A DNA stretch of 64,000 bases from Micromonospora sp. C95. GTDB lineage: Bacteria; Actinomycetota; Actinomycetes; Mycobacteriales; Micromonosporaceae. The translations under genes and the position numbers were made by a program. The notes beneath the pieces were generated by a model that made no database searches, was not told the DNA's origin, and saw only the letters and a program-made list of their open reading frames with translations. Below, one piece after another: positions 8,908 through 17,376 of the stretch (its first letter is position 1; each line of letters begins with the position of its first letter). The DNA lies in the NCBI RefSeq assembly GCF_018070465.1, contig NZ_JAGPXT010000002.1, positions 310,001 through 374,000 of the forward strand, read 5' to 3'.

Positions 8908-10451
8908 CCGACGCTTTCCTTGTCCTTCGCCATGAGTTCCATGAGCTTTTCCTGGGTCGCCTCGGCGACCGGCACCTCGCCGGTGATGCGCCCGGCCGAC
9001 AACGTGTAGATGCGGTCACACATGCCGAGCAGCTCCGGCAGTTCGGAGGAGATCATGATGACGGCCTTGCCGTCGGCCACCAACCGGTTGATGATCGTGT
9101 AGATCTCGAACTTGGCACCGACGTCGATACCCCGGGTCGGCTCGTCCAGGATCAGCACCTCGGGGTCGGTGAACAGCCACTTCGACAGGACGACCTTCTG
9201 CTGGTTGCCGCCGGACAGCTTTCCCACGATCGACATCACGCTCGGCGCCTTGATGTTCATGTCGCGCCGACTGGTCTCGGCGACCTTGATCTCCTCGTTG
9301 TCGTGCACCCAGCCCAGCCGGGCGAGCCGGCGCAGGCCGGCGGCCGAGATGTTGCGCCGGATGTCCTCGATGAGGTTCAGGCCGAAGCGCTTGCGGTCCT
9401 CCGTCGCGTACGCGATGCCGTTGCGGATGGCCTCCGCGACGGTGCGTGCCCGCACCTGCCGGCCGTGCATGAACACCCGACCGGTGATGTCGCGACCGTA
9501 CGCGCGCCCGAAGACACTCATCGCCAGTTCGGTCCGCCCGGCCCCCATCAGCCCGGCGATGCCGACGACCTCGCCGGCGCGCACGTTCAGGTTCGCGCCG
9601 TCGACGACCAGGCGGTCCTGGGTCGGGTGGCGCACCGACCAGTCCTCGATGCGCAGCACCTCCTCCCCCGGCGTGGAGACCCGGTCGGGGTAGAAGCTGT
9701 CGATGTCGCGGCCGACCATGCCGCGGATGATCCGTTCCTGGGTCACCTCGCCGGAGGCCATCTCGAGCCGCTCCACCGTCCGCCCGTCCCGCAGCACCGT
9801 GGTGGAGTCGGCGATCGAGGTGATCTCGTTCAGCTTGTGCGAGATCATGATGCAGGTGATGCCCTCGTCGCGCAGGCGTCGCATCAGGTCGAGCAGGTGG
9901 GCCGAGTCGATGTCGTTTAGCGCGGCGGTCGGCTCGTCGAGGATGAGCAGCCGGACCTTCTTGGAGATGGCCTTGGCGATCTCCACCAGTTGCTGCTTGC
10001 CGACGCCGAGCTGCACCACCGGCGTCATCGGATTCTCCGCCAGCCCTACCGAGGCGAGCAGTTTCGCCGCCTCGGCGTTGGTGCGGTTCCAGTCGATCAG
10101 CCCGCCGGGCCCGCGCTGCTCGTTGCCGAGGAAGATGTTCTCGGCGATCGACAGGTACGGCACCAGGGCGAGCTCCTGGTGGATGATGACGATGCCCCGC
10201 TGCTCGCTGTCGCGGATGCCCCGGAAGTGCACCGGTGCGCCGTCGAGAAGGATCTCGCCGTCGTAGCTGCCGGAGGGGTAGACCCCGGAGAGCACTTTCA
10301 TCAGGGTGGACTTACCGGCGCCGTTCTCGCCGCAGATGGCGTGGATCTCCCCACGGCGTACCGCGAGGGTGACGTCCTGGAGCGCCGCCACGCCCGGGAA
10401 GGTCTTGGTGATGCGACGCATCTCGAGGATGTTGTCGTCCGTGCTCACCAT
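8904..10451 (-). CDS. mmsA: CUT2 multiple-sugar ABC transporter ATP-binding protein (MmsA/GguA type)
   Basis: Double-domain ATPase of 515 aa. Domain 1 has Walker [13 protein letters not shown] and Walker [10 protein letters not shown]; domain 2 has the degenerate GLMGAGRTE, the signature LSGGNQQKV and DEPTRGID. The insertion after [12 protein letters not shown] is typical of the GguA/XylG branch. I use the ATG at 10451, which has GGAGG about 8 bases upstream, in place of a longer reading from 10514. It is separated from the binding-protein gene by a hairpin-bearing spacer and is coupled to the permease by a 4-base overlap. Confidence 0.94.
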   Translation of the reverse strand: MVSTDDNILEMRRITKTFPGVAALQDVTLAVRRGEIHAICGENGAGKSTLMKVLSGVYPSGSYDGEILLDGAPVHFRGIRDSEQRGIVIIHQELALVPYLSIAENIFLGNEQRGPGGLIDWNRTNAEAAKLLASVGLAENPMTPVVQLGVGKQQLVEIAKAISKKVRLLILDEPTAALNDIDSAHLLDLMRRLRDEGITCIMISHKLNEITSIADSTTVLRDGRTVERLEMASGEVTQERIIRGMVGRDIDSFYPDRVSTPGEEVLRIEDWSVRHPTQDRLVVDGANLNVRAGEVVGIAGLMGAGRTELAMSVFGRAYGRDITGRVFMHGRQVRARTVAEAIRNGIAYATEDRKRFGLNLIEDIRRNISAAGLRRLARLGWVHDNEEIKVAETSRRDMNIKAPSVMSIVGKLSGGNQQKVVLSKWLFTDPEVLILDEPTRGIDVGAKFEIYTIINRLVADGKAVIMISSELPELLGMCDRIYTLSAGRITGEVPVAEATQEKLMELMAKDKESVG

Positions 10452-10488
10452 CCTGAGCCTCCAGATCGTCGTGGGTGTCAGGGGTGGC

Positions 10489-10524
10489 GCCGGGCTCGGC
10501 GGCGATCGCGCCACCGAGCCCGGC
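10489..10524 (-). terminator. Long hairpin between binding-protein and ATPase genes
   Basis: Stem 10489-10499/10514-10524 (GCCGGGCTCGG and complement) encloses an inner stem GGCG-atcg-CGCC. It starts 8 bases after the binding-protein stop codon. It matches the arrangement in the araBD-linked importer, where hairpins also sit directly behind the binding-protein gene. An attenuator or mRNA-stabiliser role is inferred. Confidence 0.6.
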
Positions 10525-10531
10525 GGTGCCG

Positions 10532-11662
10532 TCAGCCGGCCTGGCCGGCGGCGACCTCCTCGGCGGTGAAGTAGCCCGAGTCGATCAGGACCGGCTTGAT
10601 GTCGTCCTTGTACACCGTCTGGACCGGCAGCAGGTACGACGGGACGACCTTGACCCCGTTGTTGTACGTCTCGGTGTCGTTGGCCTCCGGCGCCTTGTCG
10701 GTCAGGAACGCCTCGGCGGCGACGACGGCCTGTTCGGCCAGCAGCCGGGTGTCCTTGAAGATGGTGGAGCTCTGCACCCCGTCGTCGATCAGCTTCACCG
10801 AGGCGATCTCGGCGTCCTGGCCGGTCACCACGGGGAAGTCGGCGCCCTTGTAGCCGGCGTTCTGCAGGGCGGTGATGATGCCCCGCGACAGCCCGTCGTA
10901 CGGCGACAGCACGCCGTCGACCTTGGTGCCGCCGGTGTAGCTGGAGGTCAGCAGGTCCTCCATCCGCCGCTGCGCGGCCTCCTGCTGCCAGCGCAGGATC
11001 GCCACCTGCTCGATGTTGGTCTGCCCGGAGGTCACCTTCAGGGTGCCGTCGTCGATGAACGGCTTCAGCGTGTCCATCGCGCCGTCGAAGAAGAAGTGGG
11101 CGTTGTTGTCGTCGAGCGACCCGGCGAACAGCTCGATGTTGAACGGGCCCTTCGCCTCACCCTTCGCGCCGTCCTTGGTCTGCACGCCGAGGCCGACCAG
11201 CAGGGCGGTCGCCTGGGCGACGCCGACCTTGTAGTTGTCGAAGCTGACGTAGAAGTCGACGTTCGGGCTGTCCCGGATGAGCCGGTCGTAGGCGATGACC
11301 GGGATGTCCGCGTCGGCCGCCGCCTGCAACTGCCCGCTCAGCGCCGTGCCGTCGATCGCCGCGATGATGAGCACGTCGGCACCGCGAGTGATCATCTGGT
11401 CGACCTGCTGGGACTGGGTGGGAATGTCGTCACCGGCGTACTGGAGGTCGACCTGGTAGCCCTTGGCTTCGAGCTTCTCCTTGACGGAGTTGCCGTCCGC
11501 GATCCACCGCTCGGAGGTCTGGGTCGGCATCGAGACGCCGATCGTCAGGTCGCCGGGCTGGTCGCTGTCGTTTCCGCCGCTGCCGGCGCCGTCGCCACTA
11601 CAGGCCGCCATGCTCAGCGCCAGGGCGGCGCTACCGAGAGCGGCCAGGAGTCGTCTGTTCAC
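10532..11662 (-). CDS. chvE: Multiple-sugar ABC transporter substrate-binding lipoprotein (ChvE type)
   Basis: Secreted lipoprotein of 376 aa, type I periplasmic-binding fold. From the GTG at 11662 the N-terminus is short and basic, then hydrophobic, then the lipobox SMAACS. ChvE/XylF-like stretches follow: [45 protein letters not shown] and [15 protein letters not shown] reading from 11725 would add 21 non-signal residues and abut the operator, so I prefer 11662, which has GGGGAAG upstream. It is the first gene of the importer operon, controlled by the promoter at 11726-11753. Confidence 0.92.
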   Translation of the reverse strand: MNRRLLAALGSAALALSMAACSGDGAGSGGNDSDQPGDLTIGVSMPTQTSERWIADGNSVKEKLEAKGYQVDLQYAGDDIPTQSQQVDQMITRGADVLIIAAIDGTALSGQLQAAADADIPVIAYDRLIRDSPNVDFYVSFDNYKVGVAQATALLVGLGVQTKDGAKGEAKGPFNIELFAGSLDDNNAHFFFDGAMDTLKPFIDDGTLKVTSGQTNIEQVAILRWQQEAAQRRMEDLLTSSYTGGTKVDGVLSPYDGLSRGIITALQNAGYKGADFPVVTGQDAEIASVKLIDDGVQSSTIFKDTRLLAEQAVVAAEAFLTDKAPEANDTETYNNGVKVVPSYLLPVQTVYKDDIKPVLIDSGYFTAEEVAAGQAG

Positions 11663-11725
11663 TGGCTTCCCCAATCTGGAACTCGCGCCGTCGCACCGGC
11701 TGCGCGGGTCGCACTTGGGGCCCAA

Positions 11726-11753
11726 GTGTTAGCGCTCACAATGCGTAGGTCAA
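11726..11753 (-). promoter_or_regulatory. Promoter and operator of the ChvE-like importer operon
   Basis: On the minus strand TTGACC (11748-11753) and TAACAC (11726-11731) flank a 16-base spacer. The operator-like TGTTAGCGCTCACA (11727-11740) covers the -10 box, as at the araB promoter; the two sites differ at one base of 14. The core GTGAGCGCTAAC is an imperfect inverted repeat of LacI-operator type. Confidence 0.65.
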
Positions 11754-12021
11754 CACCTGGTTGGAAATACTGCGGTCACGGTCTCGTAACGAACAACGCG
11801 CTCACCCATTCGACCGAGTCGTCGCAGGTCAGAGCACTGATCACGAGGGGCGACCGGGAGGTTGCGCAAGCCGATCGGAGGCTGGCCATCGACGTCAGAG
11901 AATACGGCAAGCCAGGCCTGGCGGACACCCCTCCGTCCACACCCGACCGGCCGACGGTCGGCACGCCGCCACGGCGCGCCGATGTGAACACTCGGTTTCC
12001 ACGCCGTTACCAAGGCGACCC
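11754..12021. other. Divergent intergenic region without a recognised gene
   Basis: This 268-base stretch between the ChvE-like promoter and the secreted-hydrolase promoter shows no convincing reading frame, hairpin or repeat. Short open frames on both strands lack ribosome sites and family likeness. Confidence 0.5.
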
Positions 12022-12068
12022 TTGACACGGGCCGGGCCGACGCCGATGCTCTGCTAAATCAGTTTAGC
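12022..12068 (+). promoter_or_regulatory. Promoter plus LacI-type operator of the secreted hydrolase gene
   Basis: TTGACA (12022-12027), a 17-base spacer and GATGCT (12045-12050) are followed at once by the near-palindrome GCTAAATCAGTTTAGC (12053-12068). The block 12046-12068 (23 bases) is identical, in the same orientation towards the gene, to the block upstream of the CUT1 binding-protein gene (29787-29809, other strand). The -35 sequence and spacing are also the same. The operator sits where transcription would start, so a repressor bound there should block initiation. The LacI protein encoded at 29979 is the obvious candidate. Confidence 0.75.
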
Positions 12069-12147
12069 GCCCGCTGTTTCGGAGCTCGACAGGGCCGCTC
12101 CGGCGCGGAGCCGGACCAGACGGACGCGCGTCCAACGAGGAGGGCCG

Positions 12148-13458
12148 ATGAGACTGCGCAGGACGTTCGTCTCCGTCGCTGCGGTGCTGCTGCTGGCCAC
12201 GTCCGGTACCGCCGCCTACGCCGCGACCAGGGATCACGGCGGCGGCACCGGTGGCATCCGCAGCGTCACCCCGATCACCACGGTCTACACCTACGGCCAG
12301 AAGGTCTCGGCCGTCGCCGTCGAGTACGGCGCGACGGTCAACCCCCGCAAGATCGACAACTCGACCTTCGCGGTCTCCGACACCAGCTACAACTTCCGCT
12401 TCAACCCGATCGAGGATCTGCCCAAGCTGACCGAGCGGACGATCATCCACACCTACACCAACAGCACCGCCAACGTCCGCGCCGACCGCCGGTCGGTGCC
12501 CGGCCGGTACGTCATCGTCGAGTTGGACCCGGACCAGAACGCCGGCTGGACGGTCATCGTCTCCAAGTGCCCGACGTTCCTGTGCACGGTGAAGGTCAAC
12601 CCGGAGCTGCCGACCCGGGTGACCCAGCGCAAGGACGTGCACGCCCAGCCGGGCAAGGGCAGGGGTGCCGGGCCGGTGCTGGCCAAGGGCGCGCCGCGTA
12701 CCTCGCACGGAGTCACCGAGGCACCGGTGAACCTGCTCGTCGACGAGTTCCGCTACGGCTCGTACCTCAGTGGCGGCATGGTGCTGCCCTACCACTACCA
12801 CCTGCCGAAGAACTACCAGCCCGGCCGGACGTACCCACTGATGGTCGTCCTGCCCGGGCACGGCATGGGCTGGGACGGCGACAACACGGGCGTGCAGATC
12901 GCCGCCGACATCCCGGCGACGGCCTGGCTCCAGCCGAGCGTCACCGGCAGCCGGGAGGACGTCATCGTGCTGGCCCCGCAGAACCAGCGGGTGGGCGACG
13001 TGGCCGAGGCGGAGCTGCTGGTCAAGCTGGTCGAGCAGTTCAGCAGGGACCACGCGGTGGACACCGAGCGGGTGTACGCCACCACCGTGTCGTACGGCTC
13101 GCGGCTGCTGTGGGAGGCGTTCGCCAAGCGCCCCGACCTGTTCACCGCCGGCCTGGTCACCGGTGGTTTCCAGGTCAGCGCCGGTCAGGCGACGGCCATC
13201 GCCGGCGCGGAGATCCCGCTGTGGATCACCCACGGCGTCAACGACCACCTGCTGAACATCTCGCTGGCCCGCAACTCGCGGGCGGCGCTGCGTTCGGCGT
13301 ACGAGGCGCGGGGCGTCTCGTCCGAGCGGATCGCCGAGTTGCTGCACTACACCGAGTACGGCAACGAGGCGTTCACGCTGCCCGACTACCACGCGGCCTA
13401 CGGTCCGACCTACGACGACCAGAGCATCCTGCAGTGGCTGCTGGCCCAACGGAAGTGA
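12148..13458 (+). CDS. Secreted alpha/beta hydrolase (esterase/peptidase-like) with N-terminal Ig-like domain
   Basis: A 436-aa exported protein: signal peptide in residues 1-26 (hydrophobic VAAVLLLATSG, cut near AYA), an all-beta segment to about residue 190 resembling the Ig-like domain of some esterases, then an alpha/beta-hydrolase domain of the prolyl-oligopeptidase/PHB-depolymerase group. The domain is shown by TYPLMVVLPGHGMGWDGDN, VIVLAPQNQR and WITHGVNDHLLNI. The nucleophile elbow reads TTVSYGS, so Ser315 lies in TxSxG, not GxSxG. Asp366 is a plausible acid, but the usual C-terminal GGH motif is absent. AGGAGGGCCG precedes the ATG. The shared promoter suggests a role in using the same polymer as the GH32 locus. 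Substrate unknown. Confidence 0.75.
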   Translation: MRLRRTFVSVAAVLLLATSGTAAYAATRDHGGGTGGIRSVTPITTVYTYGQKVSAVAVEYGATVNPRKIDNSTFAVSDTSYNFRFNPIEDLPKLTERTIIHTYTNSTANVRADRRSVPGRYVIVELDPDQNAGWTVIVSKCPTFLCTVKVNPELPTRVTQRKDVHAQPGKGRGAGPVLAKGAPRTSHGVTEAPVNLLVDEFRYGSYLSGGMVLPYHYHLPKNYQPGRTYPLMVVLPGHGMGWDGDNTGVQIAADIPATAWLQPSVTGSREDVIVLAPQNQRVGDVAEAELLVKLVEQFSRDHAVDTERVYATTVSYGSRLLWEAFAKRPDLFTAGLVTGGFQVSAGQATAIAGAEIPLWITHGVNDHLLNISLARNSRAALRSAYEARGVSSERIAELLHYTEYGNEAFTLPDYHAAYGPTYDDQSILQWLLAQRK

Positions 13459-13490
13459 GTGTGGCAGGGCCAGCCGGGACGTGACCGACG

Positions 13491-13532
13491 GGGCTCGCCG
13501 GCCGCGACAGGGGTGTCGTGGCCGGCGAGCCC
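13491..13532. terminator. Bidirectional terminator between convergent genes
   Basis: A 13-bp perfect stem (GGGCTCGCCGGCC at 13491-13503 with 13520-13532) contains an inner stem CGACA/TGTCG. It lies in the 119-base gap between the convergent secreted-hydrolase and fucosidase genes. It could stop transcription from both sides. Confidence 0.7.
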
Positions 13533-13577
13533 GGTCTGTTGCCGTCGACGGTGGCCTGGACGACCCGCCCGCAGTCG

Positions 13578-16500
13578 TCAGCCGCCGATGGCGATGGCGA
13601 AGATGTGCATGGTCGGCACGTTCGCCGCCGGACGTGCGCTGATGTTCGGCAGTTCCACCCGGGCCACCGGCTTGTTCTGCAACGCCACCCCGACGTAGTA
13701 GACGCAGGCGGCGGTGTTGTGCCGCTGGTTGCCGGGCCGGTTCTGGTACGCCATCACGACGGCGGCGGTGCCGCCGGAATGCGGGCCGCCGTACCAGTCG
13801 GGGGTGCTGAGGGTGAACGTCTGCCGGGTGCCGTCGGCGTAGACCACCGCGGCCGTGCCCGACACGGCCCCGTACGTGCCGGTGGCGAGGAAGCCGAGCG
13901 TCCGGCCGGTGCCGGTCAGACCGATCGACTGCCCGGAGGCGATGGCGTTGTCCGCACCGCCCGGTGCCACGTTGGGCCAGCGGAAGGTGACCCCGTTGCG
14001 GCTCACCGTGCTGCCGGGCGTGACCCCGGCCTGGGCCAGCGCCTGCGCGGAGAGGGTGGCACCGTTGCCGTCGAAGTTTCCGGCGCCGGTGTTGTTGTCG
14101 TTCGTGGTGCTGACGTTGGTGAAGCTCTGCTCCAGCGGCGGTGCGGAGGGCGCGCCGCCCGACCCGGTGGCCCGGTAGCTGCGCCCGGCCGCCACGGTCA
14201 CCTCGATCAGGTCGTTCTCGACCTTCGTGGTCCGGGCCGGGGTGCCGTCGGCGGCATCGACAACGGTGTGGTTGCCGGTGAACATGCGGCCGCGCAGCCG
14301 GACGGTGCCGGCCCGGTCCGGCCGGACGAGGATCTCGGTGGCCTGGCCGTTGCTCCAGGTGATGCCGACGGTGTGACCGCCCCGGCCGCGCAGGCCGCTG
14401 ACCTGTCCGTTGGGCCAGGCCGCCGGCAGGGCCGGCAGGATGTGCAGTTCACCGACGTGGCTGTGCAGCAGCATCTCCGCGATGCCGGCGGTGGCACCGA
14501 AGTTGCCGTCGATCTGGAACGGCGGGTGCAGGTCGAACATGTTCGGTGCGAGCCGGGCCGGAGTGGCGAGGAAGCGGATCAGGTCGTGGGCGCGGTTGCC
14601 CTCCTCCATCCGCGCCCAGAAGTTGATTTTCCAGGCGAGTGACCAGCCGGTGCCGTCGTCGCCCCGGATCTCCAGGGTGCGCCGGGCCGCCTCGAACAGT
14701 TGTGGAGTGCCCCGCCGGGTGATCTGGTTGCTGGGTGCCAGTCCGTAGAGGTGCGAGATGTGGCGGTGGTTCCGCTCGGTCTCGACCCAGTCGTAGAGCC
14801 ACTCCATGATGTTGCCGCGCGACCCGATGCGGTTCGGCGCGAGCCGGTCCCGGGTGGCGCGCACCTGCGCCCGGAAGGTGGCGTCGGTGTTGAGGATCTC
14901 GCTGGCCCGGGCGCATCCGTCGAAGAGATCCCGCAGGATCTGGTTGTCCATCGTGGGCCCGGCGCACACGCTGGCGTCGGCGTGGTGGCCGATCTCCGGC
15001 GAGTTCGACGGGTTGGTCACCAGGTAGCCGAGGCTCGGCTCGGTCACCAGGGTGTCGAGGAAGAACTGCGCCGCGCCCTTCATCGCCGGATAGTTGGCCC
15101 GGAGGAACTCGACGTCCCCGGTGAACAGGTAGTGGTCCCAGATCAGGGTGGCCAGCCACGCACCGCCGGTCTGCCACATGCCCCAGAAGGCACCGTCGAC
15201 CACGGAGGTGGCCCGCCAGGCGTCGGTGTTGTGGTGGGTGACCCAGCCGCCGGCACCGTACTGCACCTGGGCGGTGCGGGCCCCGGCCACCGCGAGATCC
15301 CGGACCATGTCGAAGATCGGCTCGTGGCACTCGGACAGGTTCGTGGTGTTGGCCGGCCAGTAGTTCATCGGCAGGTTGGCGTTGATCGTGTACTTCGAAT
15401 CCCAGGCCGGGGTCAGCGAGTCGTTCCAGATGCCCTGGAGGTTCGCCGGCTGGGTGCCCGGCCGGGAGGACGAGATCAGCAGGTACCGACCGAACTGGAA
15501 CAGCAGTGCGGAGAACTGTGGATCGTTGACGCTGTTGTGCTGGGCGATCCGGACATCGGTCGGCTGGTCCGCCGCCGAGGTACGGCCCAGGTCGAGGCTG
15601 ACCCGCCCGAACAGCGTCTGGTAGTCGGCGACGTGCCGGCTACGCAGCTGGTCGTAGCTGCTGGCCCGGGCCGCGGTGAGGTGCCGCCGCGCGATGCCCT
15701 GGTAGTCGCCGCCCACGTTGCGGTAGTTGACGTAACTGGAGCCGATCGAGACCAGCAGGGTCACGCTTGTGGCGTTGGTGACCCGCAACGTGCCACCGGA
15801 ACTGCTCACGGTGCCGCCGCTGACGGTGGCGTTGGCCAGCGCCAGGAACCGCACCGCACCGTTGACGCCCTCCTGGTTGCCGGAGAGGCCGTCCAGGGCG
15901 ATGGTGGTGCCGTCGGGGCTGGAGACGGAGTTCCGCTGCGGGCTGTCGAACGTGGCGGTGAAGGTGATCGAGCCGGTCCGGTCGGCGGTCAGCCGCATCG
16001 CGATGACCTGGTCCGGTGCGCTGGCGAACGTCTCCCGCTGGTACCGCACGCCGTTCATCACGTACGACACGCTTGTCGTCGCGGTGGTGAGGTCCAACTG
16101 TCGCTCGTACTGCGACGTTCCGCCCGAGGTCGGGAAGGCCAGCCGGAGGTTGCCGACGGTCTGGTACGCCAACTGCCCGACCGGGTTGCCGAGCATGTTC
16201 TGGTTGATCAGGTTCTGCGCCTGGGTCCACTGGTTGGCGAACACCAGGCGCCGGATCTCGGCCAGCGCGCCCTGCCCACGGGGGTTGCTCGGGTCGTGCG
16301 GTCCGCCGGCCCAGACGGTGTCCTCGTTGAGTTGTAGCCGCTCCGCGTCGACGTTGCCGAAGACCATGGCACCGAGGCGCCCGTTGCCGATCGGCAGCGC
16401 CCGCAGCCAGTCGGTGCCGGCGGCTTCGTCGTACCAGAGCGCCAGGTCACCGGCGGCCAGCACCTGTGGCGGTGCCGCCGAGTCCGCCCGGGCCACGGCG

Positions 16501-16580
16501 GTCCACGGCAGCGGCAGCAGGGCGCCACCCGCACCCGCCGCGCCGATTGCGAGGGCCTGCCGTCGAGTCAGGTCTGACAT
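13578..16580 (-). CDS. Secreted GH95 alpha-L-fucosidase
   Basis: Exported glycoside hydrolase family 95 enzyme of 1000 aa, releasing L-fucose (usually alpha-1,2-linked) from glycans. The N-terminus has a twin-arginine signal (TRRQALAIGAAGAGG). The catalytic part starts with LALWYDEAAGTDWLRALPIGNGRLGAMVFG in overlapping pieces typical of GH95. Key motifs: INANLPMNYWP with the two catalytic Asn (about 400), NSPEIGHH with the general acid Glu (about 528) and FQIDGNFGATAGI with Asp (about 690). A beta-rich domain of some 160 residues follows near residue 840 and is not part of the core fold. The ATG at 16580 has GGAGGATCG upstream. It belongs to the fucose regulon through its operator at 16652. 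Confidence 0.92.
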   Translation of the reverse strand: MSDLTRRQALAIGAAGAGGALLPLPWTAVARADSAAPPQVLAAGDLALWYDEAAGTDWLRALPIGNGRLGAMVFGNVDAERLQLNEDTVWAGGPHDPSNPRGQGALAEIRRLVFANQWTQAQNLINQNMLGNPVGQLAYQTVGNLRLAFPTSGGTSQYERQLDLTTATTSVSYVMNGVRYQRETFASAPDQVIAMRLTADRTGSITFTATFDSPQRNSVSSPDGTTIALDGLSGNQEGVNGAVRFLALANATVSGGTVSSSGGTLRVTNATSVTLLVSIGSSYVNYRNVGGDYQGIARRHLTAARASSYDQLRSRHVADYQTLFGRVSLDLGRTSAADQPTDVRIAQHNSVNDPQFSALLFQFGRYLLISSSRPGTQPANLQGIWNDSLTPAWDSKYTINANLPMNYWPANTTNLSECHEPIFDMVRDLAVAGARTAQVQYGAGGWVTHHNTDAWRATSVVDGAFWGMWQTGGAWLATLIWDHYLFTGDVEFLRANYPAMKGAAQFFLDTLVTEPSLGYLVTNPSNSPEIGHHADASVCAGPTMDNQILRDLFDGCARASEILNTDATFRAQVRATRDRLAPNRIGSRGNIMEWLYDWVETERNHRHISHLYGLAPSNQITRRGTPQLFEAARRTLEIRGDDGTGWSLAWKINFWARMEEGNRAHDLIRFLATPARLAPNMFDLHPPFQIDGNFGATAGIAEMLLHSHVGELHILPALPAAWPNGQVSGLRGRGGHTVGITWSNGQATEILVRPDRAGTVRLRGRMFTGNHTVVDAADGTPARTTKVENDLIEVTVAAGRSYRATGSGGAPSAPPLEQSFTNVSTTNDNNTGAGNFDGNGATLSAQALAQAGVTPGSTVSRNGVTFRWPNVAPGGADNAIASGQSIGLTGTGRTLGFLATGTYGAVSGTAAVVYADGTRQTFTLSTPDWYGGPHSGGTAAVVMAYQNRPGNQRHNTAACVYYVGVALQNKPVARVELPNISARPAANVPTMHIFAIAIGG

Positions 16581-16651
16581 CGATCCTCCAACCGTGACCG
16601 ATCCGGCCAGGCGAAGCCTCACTGATCACCGGCAGGCCCAGAACGGCTCAT

Positions 16652-16700
16652 ACGTCTGATGTGTTTCGCGAATGTTATCGCCGAGCAGCGTAATAGGCAA
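16652..16700 (-). promoter_or_regulatory. Fucosidase promoter with FCD-type operator
   Basis: On the minus strand TTGCCT (16695-16700), 17 bases, TAACAT (16672-16677), then the palindrome ACATCAGACGT (16652-16662) over the expected transcription start. The palindrome fits ACRTC-N-GAYGT. A one-mismatch copy lies further upstream at 16852-16862. The likely ligand-responsive repressor is the GntR/FCD protein at 17377. Confidence 0.7.
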
Positions 16701-16800
16701 CGGTCGATTTGAGCAGGAGGCGGGCCGGAACAGGTCAGAAGAAGCCAGCCCCAACAGGCGTTACGCGATCCAGGGCAAGGCGCTGCCACGCCCGGCAGGT

Positions 16801-16819
16801 CGCCCGGCCACACCGGGCG
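16801..16819 (-). terminator. Short hairpin downstream of the mutarotase gene
   Basis: CGCCCGG, a 5-base loop and CCGGGCG form a 7-bp stem about 60 bases past the mutarotase stop on the minus strand. It is a weak candidate terminator. The rest of the 16701-16877 gap holds only the one-mismatch operator at 16852-16862. Confidence 0.4.
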
Positions 16820-16877
16820 CGACACCGGGCGAAAGAGTCGCCCCACCATATTCGTCAGATGTAAACGGCAGGACAGG

Positions 16878-17213
16878 TCAGGGTGCCTCCTCGGTCAGGT
16901 GCCAGATTTCCTGCATCGGAGCCCACCAGTGCCCAGATCCGGGTTCGGCGAGGGACTCCTGGCACGGGTCGGTCAGCTTCCACCACGCCTGGGTCTGCGG
17001 GTCGTCGGCCATCCGACGCTGGTCCGCGTCCTGGTCGTCGCCGACGTACTCGTAGTAACCGAACAACAGGTCGTCGTGGAGGAAGATGGTGAAGTTGCGG
17101 ATGTTCCCCTCGCGCAGCGTCTGCTCGACCCCGGGCCAGACCGCGGCGTGCAGCCGCAGGTAGGTCTCCCGGTGCTCCGGTCTGAGCCGGATCACCATGC
17201 CGTAACGTCGCAC
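16878..17213 (-). CDS. L-rhamnose/L-fucose mutarotase (RhaM family)
   Basis: A 111-aa cytoplasmic protein of the RhaM/DUF718 family, interconverting alpha and beta anomers of a 6-deoxyhexose. Visible are MVIRLRPEHRETYLRLHAAVWPGV, FGYYEYVGDD and the C-terminal MQEIWHL, all characteristic of the ferredoxin-like dimer with its His and Trp active-site residues. I use the GTG at 17213, preceded by GAGAGGGTGTGAC; longer readings run into the divergent regulator. Between a fucosidase and L-fuconate dehydratase, L-fucose is the likely substrate. It is divergent from the FCD regulator, and the operator at 17287 could serve both directions. Confidence 0.88.
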   Translation of the reverse strand: MRRYGMVIRLRPEHRETYLRLHAAVWPGVEQTLREGNIRNFTIFLHDDLLFGYYEYVGDDQDADQRRMADDPQTQAWWKLTDPCQESLAEPGSGHWWAPMQEIWHLTEEAP

Positions 17214-17286
17214 GTCACACCCTCTCGACGGAGTCGATTGGTCCTGGCCCGGCAGCCGCACGACGGGCGAGCAGCGGCGCCGGCAA

Positions 17287-17306
17287 ACGTCCGATGTCTC
17301 TATAGT
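17287..17306 (+). promoter_or_regulatory. Regulator promoter with FCD-type operator
   Basis: ACGTCCGATGT (17287-17297) exactly matches the palindrome ACRTC-N-GAYGT and is followed by a good -10 box TATAGT (17301-17306). No clear -35 is visible. The site lies 70 bases upstream of the regulator ATG and 74 bases from the mutarotase start, so it may give autoregulation and control of the divergent mutarotase. Confidence 0.65.
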
Positions 17307-17376
17307 GGTGACGGTCGCCGGCCACGGGCGGCGGCGCCGAGCCGGCGCCCGGTCGACCGGTCCTGAGGGGGCGTGG

